This document shows, piece by piece, positions 1 through 10,367 of a DNA stretch of 64,000 bases (its first letter is position 1; each line of letters opens with the position of its first letter). Source of the DNA: Leptobrachium leishanense. Lineage: Eukaryota; Chordata; Amphibia; Anura; Megophryidae. The translations under genes and the position numbers were made by a program. Under the pieces are notes generated by a model. It saw only the letters and a program-made list of their open reading frames with translations, searched no databases and was not told the DNA's origin. The DNA lies in assembly GCA_009667805.1 (NCBI GenBank), contig CM019075.1:13097738-13161737 (forward strand), written 5' to 3'.

Positions 1-269
1 ACGTTTGGTTGAGCTTATTGCTGCCAAAGGAGGGTCAACCAGTTATTAAGTCCAAAGGTTCACATACATTTTCCACCCTGCACTGTGAATGTTTACATGT
101 TCTGTTCAATAAAAACATGAAAACATATAATGTTTGTGTTGTATTATTTTAAGCAGACTGTGTTTTTCAAATTGTTGTGACTTAGATGAAGATCAGAGCA
201 CATTTTATGACCAATTGATGCAAAACTCCACGTAATCCCAAAGGGTTCACATACTTTTTCTTGCCACTG
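1..269 (+). mobile_element. 3' end of a Tc1-like DNA transposon (transposase C-terminus plus long terminal inverted repeat)
   Basis: The window opens inside a Tc1/mariner element. Bases 2-49 read in frame as the last residues of a Tc1 transposase, ending AAKGGSTSY and a stop. About 220 bp of terminal repeat follow, ending CCACTG at 269 with TA (the Tc1 target) at 270-271. The same terminal repeat, with a few differences, recurs at 44630-44847 at the start side of a second copy, so both ends of this family carry a long inverted repeat. The rest of this copy lies outside the window. Confidence 0.88.
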
Positions 270-271
270 TA

Positions 272-2042
272 TATACAGTATGTACACACTATTCTTTTCT
301 TCTTGAATAGTCCTGGTTTCCCGCATGCTGCCTGAGGTGATGGCGAGGCATAGTTATGTAAAGGCTGACACGGGAGTCTCTCCGGTCTGCGTCACTGGCT
401 AATCACTTCCACTCCATGTAATCTGCAGATTATTTTGGCCGTTACGTAAGGAGCTTTCTTCTGCTCGCTAGTCATTAATTGCTCGTTAGCGCTCCCCTCT
501 CATCCCACGACCCTTTTGTTTTTTTGCGTGCGACCTCACATAATCGACCTGACATAATGATAGATGGATACTGGGATGCCCATCTTGACCAGAAGCTGGC
601 ATGCCCAAGACGGGGCTGGATGACAGCTTTCAGAGAACTACAACTCCCATGATGCTCTGCCAAGGCATATTCTTGCACTGTGAGGCTATCTGTAAAGTAT
701 CTTCTATATACTGTCCCTTGCATCAGGATTGACATTTTTATCTGAACATGTGTGCGGCTGGTGTCCTGCAGAGGAGCCTTCTCTCTCCCCGTATCACTCT
801 GTAAGCTGATCTCAATCCTCTGTCAGCTCCGGCAGTGTAGACACAACCCTACCGAAAGCAAGTTCCCCCTTTTAGGTCGTTATCCGAGATATCCGCAGTG
901 ACTGAAAGAGGAATATTGACTTATCCCCTGCTTCTTTGGGTCAGACTTCAGAAAGGCTTTGGCCCGAGAGCTTACAATCATTTTCTGTAAGACGTCACAG
1001 CAGTTTAGGCACAAGATAAATATTCATAGGGGCGTTTTTTTAGCCCAGGAGGATGTGGTGACTGGAGTGATGGGACTTTTAGTCCTTTTCTTTGCTGATC
1101 AGTCTTTACTCCTTGGTGTCCGTGCCAGGGATGGGCTAGCGCTTTCATCTACAGGGCAGGGTGAAGCTATGGTTAGGCTCAGGCTTGTTTATTGGTGGAT
1201 ATGTGTCTTTCAAAAGGAGCAATTAGTGATTCCCATCTGGGTTGTTACTTATTAATTGTGCACTGGGTATTTATTGCCCTTTGCCTGAGCATTTCTAGCC
1301 TCGTTTACACGGCTCCCTATCACTGGCTTCGTCCTTTGGAACCTCTTGTTTATCACAGGTTTTCGCGTTGCCATCATCCACTGTGGTCCATCCTTTCATT
1401 TCTGAGACGGGTGGGGTACATTTCTGGCATTTAAAAGCTTTACTTTGTACCCAGGCAGTGCCTTTATGACCTTTAATGATGCTGCAGCTCTTCACATAAC
1501 AACGTCCCAATTTCTTTATCTCATTAATAAATATGTCCCTTCCCAACCCCCTCCACTCAAATTCGCACCCGTCCTCAGACCCTGATCTACTACTTCAGGT
1601 TACAAGGAAGCCAGTAAGGGGGAAAACAGTCACAAGCTGATATTTCTTTACTGCTGGCCCCCCCCCCCAATGTTTTGAAATACAACTCCCATGATTCCCT
1701 GGCCAGTTTTGTATTTAAAGAATCCAGGGAATTGTAGACTACCAGCATCTGGTAGGGCGGGAGTTTGACAGTCCTGCCGTGCCAACTTCCCTCTTACCGG
1801 GTTTATTCTGAACCTATACCAAGTATAGGAGCCCTTAATTTATAGTAACCTGACCAAGACGCAAGCAATGCTCCTGTCGGCAAGATAATGGCAAACTTGG
1901 ACTAGGGTCCCTCCACTCTACGACTGGAGACTTCTTCTGGATCTCTCTTCTCGGCCCACTTGGTTCTACTCCAACAGTAATTTGGAAATAAGCATTTGAT
2001 TCGTTGTTCACTAAGCCCCGAGACGGTGAAGAATTGTAACCT
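272..2042. other. Intergenic DNA, no gene recognised; two hAT-like repeat fragments
   Basis: No reading frame here looks like a real protein. Two stretches, around 637-663 and 1680-1790, contain the motif ACAACTCCCATGATG or close variants, often inverted across a short distance, as in many vertebrate hAT-type MITEs. The better-preserved copy of this kind lies at 26947-27082. Nothing else can be assigned. Confidence 0.5.
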
Positions 2043-2045
2043 TTA

Positions 2046-2465
2046 GGCTGGGGTCAGACGAACGCAGTGCGAACGCGTGTGCAGCCGCACTTTATTACGG
2101 CCGTAGTAGCAGCAAATGACGTCCAACGCAGGCCCACACACGAAGTACGGCCGCACGAAACTTCGGCCGCGCAACGCAAGTGGGAAATGAACGCATTTTT
2201 TCGAGAACGTGATACCACTAGTACTGACGTACAGAGTGTGCTGCGTCTGCTAGCTGTGTGTGTGCGTGATTAGGAGACATCAGACGCTGCACTGCCCGGC
2301 CAACATCACGTCCATTTGTTTCTTATAGCTCCGTCAGAAAATACAGCCAAAATTGCGCATCGTATGACCGCTATCGCGTCTTCCGTGAAAAAATGCGTTC
2401 GGACGCATCAACACACTTTTTCACGGTAGACGTGAAAAATGCATTCGTCTGACCCTAGCCTAGCC
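2046..2465. mobile_element. Harbinger-like MITE, copy 1
   Basis: A 420-bp element bounded by inverted ends GGCTGGGGTCAGACGAACGC and a matching TCTGACCCTAGCC side. It is flanked by TTA at 2043-2045 and 2466-2468. The 3-bp TTA-type duplication and lack of a coding frame fit a PIF/Harbinger MITE. Three relatives lie at 25316-25653, 37230-37685 and 45279-45704. The interior is rich in CG dinucleotides and in ACG/CGT motifs, unlike the AT-rich surroundings. Confidence 0.75.
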
Positions 2466-2468
2466 TTA

Positions 2469-3520
2469 GGCCCAAACTGGTTCAACTGAAGGAACTAGAG
2501 TTGGAAAAAGTATCAAACGCATCTATTCTGACCCAAGATTTTCAATTCTCCACCAGGGAATAAACCATTAAAATCACCCCATGCCACAACATCCATATAT
2601 TAATGTAGGCATATTATTCTAATGCTCAGTTGTCCCCAAAATACACTCGCTATCTTCTGCCACGGCTACTGCAAAGTGATTTGCCATAAAACCACTGGGT
2701 CCTGACATTGGTTTTGTGGAAAATCACTTTGTCGTGAAGGTGTTTTTTTTTATTTTTAAAAAAAACCACATTGATAATAACAAACGCGAGACTCACAGCT
2801 TCTTTGCAGTTTATGTCCAAATGTGTTTTAATAATTCACATTTACAGCAGAGACCTTCTCTCCAGTTCAGAGCAAACATCTAGGCACCGTACGTTTATGT
2901 TGTTTTATTTTAAAAAGAGACACACAGATTGTAACGTGTGCTAAACGTCAAAGTGTCATACAAAACACAGGTCCAGTCTTCGACGAGACTTCCACTCGAC
3001 TTTTTTAATGGAAAGAATGTAGGACGATGTGTGTGACGGACAGTATCAGCAGGCCAAGGTGAGGAGCAAAGCGGACTGCACAGAGATGCACGGGGCACAA
3101 CTCGAGTTCCGTACGAGGCGTTATATTTCAGCGTTTGATTGTAATCAGCACAATCCGGGAGGTATGCCAGGCACGCCGGTTTGGAAGATCTTCTTGTCAC
3201 CGGAGACGTTCGGGGTCTGTTCGCTAAACACCGAGCTGGAAAGTAGTACGACTCACCAGATTTGTGTCAGGGCCTGAAAGCCAGGGAGACTCGGACGTTC
3301 TGAGAAATTTGCATTTATGTATCCATTGGAATTTTAGGTGATTAGCCGAATTTTCTGCCATTTTGAACCACAATCCATGACCATGCGAGTGCAACTCGAT
3401 GTCTGGTCAGTAAACTGGGATGGATTCCAAGTCAGATGTAAACATAGCCAGAGCTGCTGTAAACTTACAGTCCACAGAGTTTAAGGGTCCTGGTACATTT
3501 ACACCTTACTTGGAATCTCG

Positions 3521-3523
<3 letters not shown>
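2469..3523. other. Intergenic DNA, nothing recognised
   Basis: Low-complexity T and A runs near 2740-2770 and otherwise unique-looking sequence. Short open frames on both strands (2910-3277) show no domain, signal peptide or splice context that would support a gene. Confidence 0.4.

Positions 3524-3563
<40 letters not shown>
3524..3563. repeat. (TA)n microsatellite
   Basis: About twenty AT dinucleotides. Shorter TA tracts recur at about 3707-3722 and 4070-4090, and here as elsewhere they lie against transposon ends. Confidence 0.95.
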
Positions 3564-3565
<2 letters not shown>

Positions 3566-3578
3566 GAGTATAGCAGTA

Positions 3579-3677
3579 CGTAGTGATACCTTTTTTATTG
3601 GACTAACATTACAGACATTGGACTTCCGTTAAGAGGCAAATGTAACTGTAGTCCAATAAAAAGGTGATACCACATGT
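3579..3677. repeat. Small inverted repeat around an AATAAAAAGGT motif
   Basis: The left arm reads GTGATACCTTTTTTATTGGA and the right arm (about 3650-3677) is its near-perfect reverse complement. A related single arm occurs near 55040-55065 beside another TA tract. Probably a MITE or SINE-tail fragment; the family is unknown. Confidence 0.55.
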
Positions 3678-3845
3678 GGGCTAACACAGCTTATCCAATA
3701 CACACTATATATATATATATATATGTGTGTTTTAAAAGGGTTATATGCTATTTTATATATATATAATGTCAATATAGTCTGCACTCACGGTTCACCTCGA
3801 ATCCACAAACCCGGTGCTTGGTGACGGCCTCTTAGGTATATGTAG

Positions 3846-4072
3846 AAGTAAAGATTCACCCGCACTCCAGGATTTTCAAACTTCCACTTTATTAGATCAT
3901 GTTTCAAACCGCTAACGTTTCAGTTCCAGTCCGGAACTTTCATCAGGACAAAAAACTAATTTGTTTTTCCTGATGAAAGTTCCGGACCGGAACTGAAATG
4001 TAGGCGGTTTGAAACATGATCTAATAAAGTGGAAGTTTGAAAATCCTGGAGTGCAGGTGAATCTTTACATTA
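3846..4072. repeat. Fold-back repeat with ~105-bp arms
   Basis: The arms 3846-3950 and 3965-4072 are close inverted copies around a short loop. Each contains AACGTTTCAGTTCC or a close variant and TTTCATCAGGA. The two arms have a few mismatches, so this is an inserted fold-back element rather than a fresh inversion. Similar CGTTTC...CTCAAGG/CATCAGG words occur at 24925-24955 and 7680-7715. Confidence 0.7.
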
Positions 4073-4097
4073 TATATATATATATATATACATACAT

Positions 4098-4950
4098 AGT
4101 AATTCAAAGAGATTCGAAAAGTCACCGCACATTCGGTGACTTTTCGTTCTCTTCAATTCGGTTCCTTTTGCTGATCCCATTTCGGTGACCCTGCGGTCTA
4201 TTCAGCAAGCACCATAGGGTCCCCGAATTGCAGGGAAAAGCTGCTGAAAACCTGACGAAAATGAACCGCAAAACCTGGCGAATGCACGCCGAAAACCCGC
4301 AAAAACATCTAAATTAACCTGCCGAAAACCACGGAAAAACCCGAACAGGAGCCGATCACAGCCTCTGGAAAAAGCCGACACCGCAGAAGAGGCAGTGAAT
4401 AAATTAGCAAAACAGTTTGCTTGAATGTTTGAAAAGTGAAACGCTGTTTGCAAAGAAACTACTGAGCGAAAATGTCTGAAATTTACATATGATCCAATGA
4501 ATGATAATAAAGAGGCTGTTACAGAAAAAATAAGTAAACTTAAAAAAAGAAAAATGCAGAAAAATCTATAAATAAAGAGACTCTTTACTGCAGAATTTTA
4601 TAATGAACGGTTTATTAGATATTGAATTAAAACGGGAATATTTTTAACATTGAAGCCTATGGGATTCTCCTGAATAAACTTGCCGAATTAAACCACCGAA
4701 TGGCAGAGCATTAGGGGAACCTTTCACTGCTGGTTTGTGTTCTCTGAATAGCCGAAGCATTGCTTCTCTATGGGGATTTCACTGCCCTCGAACAGGCACC
4801 GAACAGGCACCGTATGTGCAGGCAATTCGTCAGGATTTGGTGAATTACCTGCTCTCTGGATAGCCGAATGGCCAGGAAAGGCAACCGAACGCTGATTTTC
4901 AGCGTTCGGTTACCTTTCTCAAGCAATTCGGAGCTCTTTGAATTACCCTG
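4098..4950. mobile_element. Non-autonomous DNA transposon (family A), copy 1
   Basis: An 850-bp element with inverted ends of the type GGGTAATTCAAAGAG. Both subterminal regions carry hairpins: 4118-4146 around CGAAAAGTCACCG, and near 4888-4916 the arms CCGAACGCTGA and TCAGCGTTCGG. It is the reverse complement of the copy at 55399-56261. It has no transposase. The superfamily is not settled because the flanks are TA repeats. Confidence 0.75.
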
Positions 4951-4958
4951 ATAGTGTT

Positions 4959-5306
4959 TATTATTGCAGAAGCCACCTGCACATCACAGCAATTCGATGA
5001 ATTGTATCCCAGAGCTCCTGTGCCACATTCCCTATATGCAGCAAGGAATTCTGGGTAGGATATGCAAATGACCTCTGTCTCTCTTTTATGCATCCTGGGT
5101 CTGTTATTACACAGAACCCTAAAATCAATGCTTTGCCACACTGTGGCTTTCTAGCAGAGATAAGGTTTATGCAACATAAAAGTGAGACAGAGGTCATTTG
5201 CATATCCTACCCAGAATTCCTTGCTGCATATGGGGAATGTGGCACAGGAGCTCTGGGATGCAATTCATCGAATTGCTGTGATGTGCAGGTGGCTTCTGCA
5301 ATAATA
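4959..5306. mobile_element. Fold-back MITE with ~130-bp arms
   Basis: The arms 4959-5093 and 5176-5306 are inverted copies of each other over about 130 bp with few mismatches, around an 80-bp loop. The tip sequence is TATTATTGCAGAAGCCACC. A third, more diverged arm-like copy lies at 5570-5720. The element abuts the family A copy, so the reading frames here are an artefact of the palindrome. Confidence 0.8.
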
Positions 5307-5536
5307 GACACACTTATTATAGTGTAGATGCTTTTTATCTCACTTTTTGTCCTCCACCACAATATATATATTATACTGTGGCTCAAGCACAGAATCTCTT
5401 TCCTTCTATCTTCTCTTAAGCATCAGCTTCCAGCAAAGTGATGGGATTTAATTCACATTTAACACTGACAGATCTTACTGCAGCTCGATGCGATAGAGCT
5501 GTTCCATGTGAGCTGAGGGGCTGGTAAATTGATAAT

Positions 5537-5720
5537 TATATATATATATATATATATAATTATCAAAGTTTATTATTGCAGAAGTCATTTACACATCCCA
5601 GCAATTCAAAGAGCTGCATCACAGAGCTCATGTGCTACATTCCCCACATGCAGCACAGAACTCTGGGTAAGACATGCAAAGGACGTCTGCAATTTCTCAT
5701 TTCTTTTGCACGAGTAAAGC
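5537..5720. repeat. TA tract plus single arm of the fold-back MITE
   Basis: After a TA-rich palindrome (5530-5563), sequence 5570-5720 resembles one arm of the 4959-5306 element: TTTATTATTGCAGAAGTCA, then CAGAACTCTGGGTAAGACAT. It appears to be a half element. Confidence 0.6.
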
Positions 5721-8162
5721 CTGCTTTACCCATAGAGCTCTGAGTAAAGCTAGAGAGAAAAAAAGTCATTTTCAGACTTTAACTGTGTAATCGACAGACT
5801 ACCCAACCCTCTATTGGTGCAGGTGATTTTTAGGGTTAGTGTTGGCCATGGACCTGGGTAATCCTAGGATTGGGATCAACTGAAAGCTGCTGGACACTCT
5901 AGGAAAAGGCACTAGCCAGCAGTATTTTGGTAGATTGTGGTTTACCCGGGTAAATCACATTGTTTTCATTTAATTTGAGACTTTTCCCAAAGTAATGACG
6001 GTTTATCTAGATTTCGGAAATTTAAGAAAAGACTTTCTCCCTGCTTTTCCTAGAGCTTGTGTTTCCTTTTATTTGTTTGTGTTGTTGTTTGCCGCTTTGT
6101 TTCTTTGTTGTTGTTAGCCGGTTAGTTTGTTTTGTGTGGACTGGATTTTAATTGTAAGGCATGTGCAGCAGAGATACAAACTATTACTGATGACAAAACC
6201 GCTTAGGATTGTAATGATTTGATGCCGGGACGTAGAACAGAAGCAGAAACCCAGAGGAGGATAGAGAAAAACAAGATCAAGGACATTTTGGCTTTATAGT
6301 ACAGGAATTCAGCTGCAAGGGGGCACGGGTCTAACGCCGGGCTATATGGAACCCCAGTACATAAAATATATACTTATTATGTGCGGTTAAATCACATTTT
6401 GAGACAGTGGTTGGGTGCGCTCGGAAGGGTACATGGTGGGTGACCATACAAATCATAGGGTGCTGCTGCCAGACCGGGGCATACAGAGTGCTGAGTGACT
6501 GATACTGTTGCAGGGTCTGTTATTCACTGGGGGATCAGTTTGCTGTATATACAGTATGGTCAGAGTGAAGGTGTTATACGGATCTGGCAACTTTTCCGGC
6601 TAGTAGCATCGCAGTAGGAATGAGTTACAGGATGTCCCCCGCAGACAGTCACACAGCTTCCCGATCCGCGGCCCATGCTTGATAGCGCATCTCTCGCCTA
6701 CATCACACTAGGGAGACACAGAGAGACGTTCTTTCAGTAGCATGTATATTACAGGGGGTTACTACAGCAATAGCGTGAATCACCTGTCATTTATAGTGAC
6801 ATTCAGCTCTTATAGCCATAAATATATATATATACGCTCACACATATAACAACAGGGCTGCATTCAACCTGAAACTGCAGACCCCATGAGTTGTCCACTG
6901 CTGCTTTGTCGCTCAATCTAATAAATGCACACCCACACTTTCGTTTATTTCATATATTGGATATTTAGTGCAGGCCACAGCATAACCTCATGTAAACAAT
7001 AACAGTGCTGTAACAATTGTATTAATACGCACATATCTATCAACATAAACAATATCAATTCTTAACTATATAACTGTTAAACCTGACCCTTAACCAGCAC
7101 TGTCTCCTACCCCCGCTGTGACGAGGAGGTAAGCCACCATGACAACACCTACCCAAGTCTCAAACATCACCAAACCTGCTTTAAATGATGGGTTCTTCTT
7201 CTTCCGTGTCTGCCCCGCTAGCTACTGAGCCTAGGAGCCCTATGTTACTTTCCTTAAATTAAGCCCCTTCCCTAAACCGGCCCCCTCCCCCCTTTTCCTG
7301 GGCCAAGTCCTTTGTTAGACCTATTGCCACTGGTTAACCCTACTGAGATGGACAGCGAGGATCAACTCATGGGCTCTTCCGCCTTATTTTTGCTCCTGGC
7401 CTATATAACAATGCTATTGAGACCAATATACAACATATCAAAGTCGATGCACGCGACCCAAACACACGTCTAAAAGGTTAAAACCCCCTTAGTGTTCATA
7501 TAGCTGGGATTTTAGTTAGAATATGTGCTTATGCATCACACGATCACATCACGTAACCAAATCCCTGTTTGTTTGAAGTATTTTGAGCTTGTATGTGAAT
7601 GTATAACACAGCTTGATAGACCAGCAATCCAGGGTCTTCTTGAAACAAACTTGCATTTATTTATCTAAACAGTCACTCGACGTGTAACGTTTTAATTAAA
7701 CATTAACCTTCTTCAGGGCAGATATATATATTTATATAGCAATAATAACGGGTCAAGGAACTAGAAGAAAAGGCTGATTTCAGCGGAAACATTGCAGGTT
7801 CCTAAACAGAAGTTCCCTTTACTTTTGGACTGATCAATAAAGAAATAAAAAAAAATAGTGCGCAGTATCTTCTGTTTTTGATTGAATGCACTGCAAGGGT
7901 TTAGGCCACCCAGGCGTCCATGAGCACCCAGCAGGATAATCCATTCAGGTTTCAATTTGGTGTGCACCTTATTTTTTGATTATATATATCAATCAATTAT
8001 AGAGCATCTGTTATCCGAAATGCTCAGGACCCCAAGCTTTCTGGATATTCCAAAGCTGGAGTGGGGGACGCGGGAGGGGAGACGCGAGACACTTGCTGCT
8101 GCAGCACCAAACTAAAACGTGCTAGGAGACGCTGTACAGCACTTTGCAAGGCACATGAGGTA
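5721..8162. other. Intergenic DNA, no gene recognised
   Basis: AT-rich sequence with a short TA tract near 6827. A probable old repeat lies at about 7680-7970, with the words GTAACGTTTTAATTAAAC and CTTCTTCAGGGC. No open frame has family features. Confidence 0.4.
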
Positions 8163-8290
8163 GACAGCCAGCATGTCACTGTGCAGCATGTCACTGTGCA
8201 GCATGTCACTGTGTAGCATTGTCACTGTGCAACATGTCACTGTGCAGCATTGTCACTGTGCAGCATTGTCACTGTGCAGCATGTCACACA
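8163..8290. repeat. Short tandem repeat, 15-16-bp unit
   Basis: About eight copies of CATGTCACTGTGCAG or the one-base-longer CATTGTCACTGTGCAG. The open frames on both strands are a by-product. Confidence 0.9.
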
Positions 8291-8365
8291 CTGGAGCTAT
8301 GCAGTCTCCCTGTGTGTTTCTTGTAGTGCTGCAGCTATCAGAGAAGCACTTGACTTCAAGGAGTT

Positions 8366-8916
8366 AGGCTTCAATGTTAAAAATATTCCTGTATTAATGC
8401 AATATCGAATAAACCGTTTATTATTTTAATCTGCAGCAAAAAGTCTCATTATAGATTTTTTAGGATCTTTTAAGCATTTTTCGGGATTTTTCCCCCATTT
8501 TTTTTAAAGTGTATTTTCTTTTTTCTGTAACAGTCTTTTTTATTATCATTCATTGGATTTTATGTGTAAATTCCAGACATTTTCGTTCAGTAACTTTTTT
8601 GCAAACAGCGTTTCACTTTTCACACTTTCAGTCGTATTGTTTTTGTTTTTCTTTTTCCCCGTTCCGATGGCTGGTCTGCACTGTGATCAGCGGCTTGCCG
8701 GCGTTTTCCGCCGTGTTTTTTGCGGCAGTTCTGGCGGTTTTTCGGCAGGTGTTCTTCGGGTTTGCGGGGGGTTTTCCCTGCACTCCTGGAACCCTGGGGT
8801 GAATGCTGAGTTCACCACAGGGTGGGGAACTTTGATTCCCCAAAGCGCAGGGAAGTGAGGGGAACGAGAGAGAACCGAAATGTCGGCAACAGTTTGGTGC
8901 TCTTTGTATAACCCCT
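8366..8916. mobile_element. Non-autonomous DNA transposon (family A), truncated copy 2
   Basis: It begins abruptly at GTTAGGCTTCAATGTTAAAA, a word found inside the other copies, and runs to the TATAACCCCT end at 8916, so about a third is missing from one side. Shared landmarks are AATAAACCGTTTATTA, ATTATCATTCATTGGAT and TTTTCGGCAGGTG. It supplies the empty site for the insertion in the 36726-38001 copy. Confidence 0.75.
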
Positions 8917-9689
8917 CAGTTATAATGTAGAATTCTGTTTCCTCCGCTCCACCTTCTTCGCCAGAGGGACAGACCTGTTGTCAGGTGAGAAATCTGACGC
9001 AACTGACATTTAGCCTTCTGAACTGAGCAGTAATTATCCAGGATTTCTGCCTCTAAGCCCTGCAGACCGTTCAGACATCTCCTGTATTGCTTCACCAGCT
9101 ATACTGCTGACCTACTGCTTCTGCCGTGCCCTGCTATGTCAATCTGGCAAGCAAAGCACATACGTGTGGGTCAGGGGGAGAAGTCTGCAGACTTTCCTTT
9201 TAAATAGGAATGATACCTCTCTAGAGGTAGGATATAAACCATGGATGGAAGCTAGGGGAATGCTCGTTCTAGCAGCAGAATTGAGTGTACAAAAAATAAA
9301 AAGCTAGATTGTATTTTGGGCTCTTTGCTAGCAGGACTTCGAATCCTCTTTTTTTTCTCCTGTACCCTGGACTTTCTGCATTGGAATCGCTTGCAATTCC
9401 ACGTGGAATGTGAAAAGTAATGTCTTATAAGAAGTACATACTCGCCATCCAGGACATACTTGAAAACGAGAGAAATCTCAATGTATCCTTCCTGGAAAAA
9501 TCATTTCTCAACAATAGAAAGTATAGGACATGTAATAATGTACAGTAACCACACGCAGGGAATTGCACCACTCGAGCGCTGAACTCAGTATCCCTGTCGA
9601 TAAGTACAGGGGGCGCAATGTGTGACGTTATGTGTAACGCTATGTAAAATGATATTTTATGTGTAACGTCTCCTGGATTTATTTTATTT
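8917..9689. other. Intergenic DNA, nothing recognised
   Basis: Unique-looking sequence with no supported gene, promoter or repeat boundary. Confidence 0.4.
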
Positions 9690-10367
9690 TTAGAATTCAG
9701 CCCCTTGTGTTCCTTTTCTCTGTTGTCGTTACTTTCTGCCTGGCGTCTCTTCCTGATTCTGCTACATCTCTTACCCTTCTCCAGTGTCCTCCTACTGTCC
9801 CGCCTTCCTGTATTTGTGTGTGTGTATATATATATATTTTTTCTTTTTGTATTGTTCCTCCTGTCTCCTCTTATCTTCCTTATCCTGGCTCCTTATCTTC
9901 CCCTCACACTCATTACCTCACACGTCATGTTCCTGTTTCTCTTTTTTCCTCTTTCTGATCTCCCTACAACCCTTTAACCTTCTTTTTTATCTGGTCGACT
10001 TGGTGCTTTATCTCAGCATCTCACAACCTTTTCTAATGTTTCTTGTTTCTGGTGTCACTTCTACCGCTGGCCTGCTCTTTGTGATCTATACACTCCTTAC
10101 ACCCTTGTCTCTCTTTTACTGTCTAATCTCCCTGCATCCTTTTAGCCTCCCCCTAGTTATCAGTTTCACTATCCCCTCTGCCTCCCCCATCTTATTCAAT
10201 AAATGCTCGTCCTATCGCCCTTAGCTCACCCTTGTTCCCCCCTCGTCTTTGTCCCTACGTTTTTCACGTCCCCTACATCTCTCAGTTTCCCTTTGTCTTT
10301 TCCTTTTTCATGTCCCTTTCAATGTATGTCCCTTACAGGGACTAGACGAAACTAAAATGTAAGGCTT
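9690..10367. repeat. Pyrimidine-rich flank, decayed minisatellite
   Basis: The plus strand is strongly T/C biased. Spaced phrases such as CTCCCTGCATCC and CCCCTACATCTCTCAG resemble the unit of the adjacent array, so this looks like its degenerate edge. The overlapping hydrophobic open frames (9659-10224) come from base composition alone. Confidence 0.55.

Noticed and set aside
9659..10224. Hydrophobic 146-codon frame resembling a membrane protein
   Set aside because: T/C-rich DNA gives Leu, Ser, Phe and Pro in any frame; three overlapping frames show the same.
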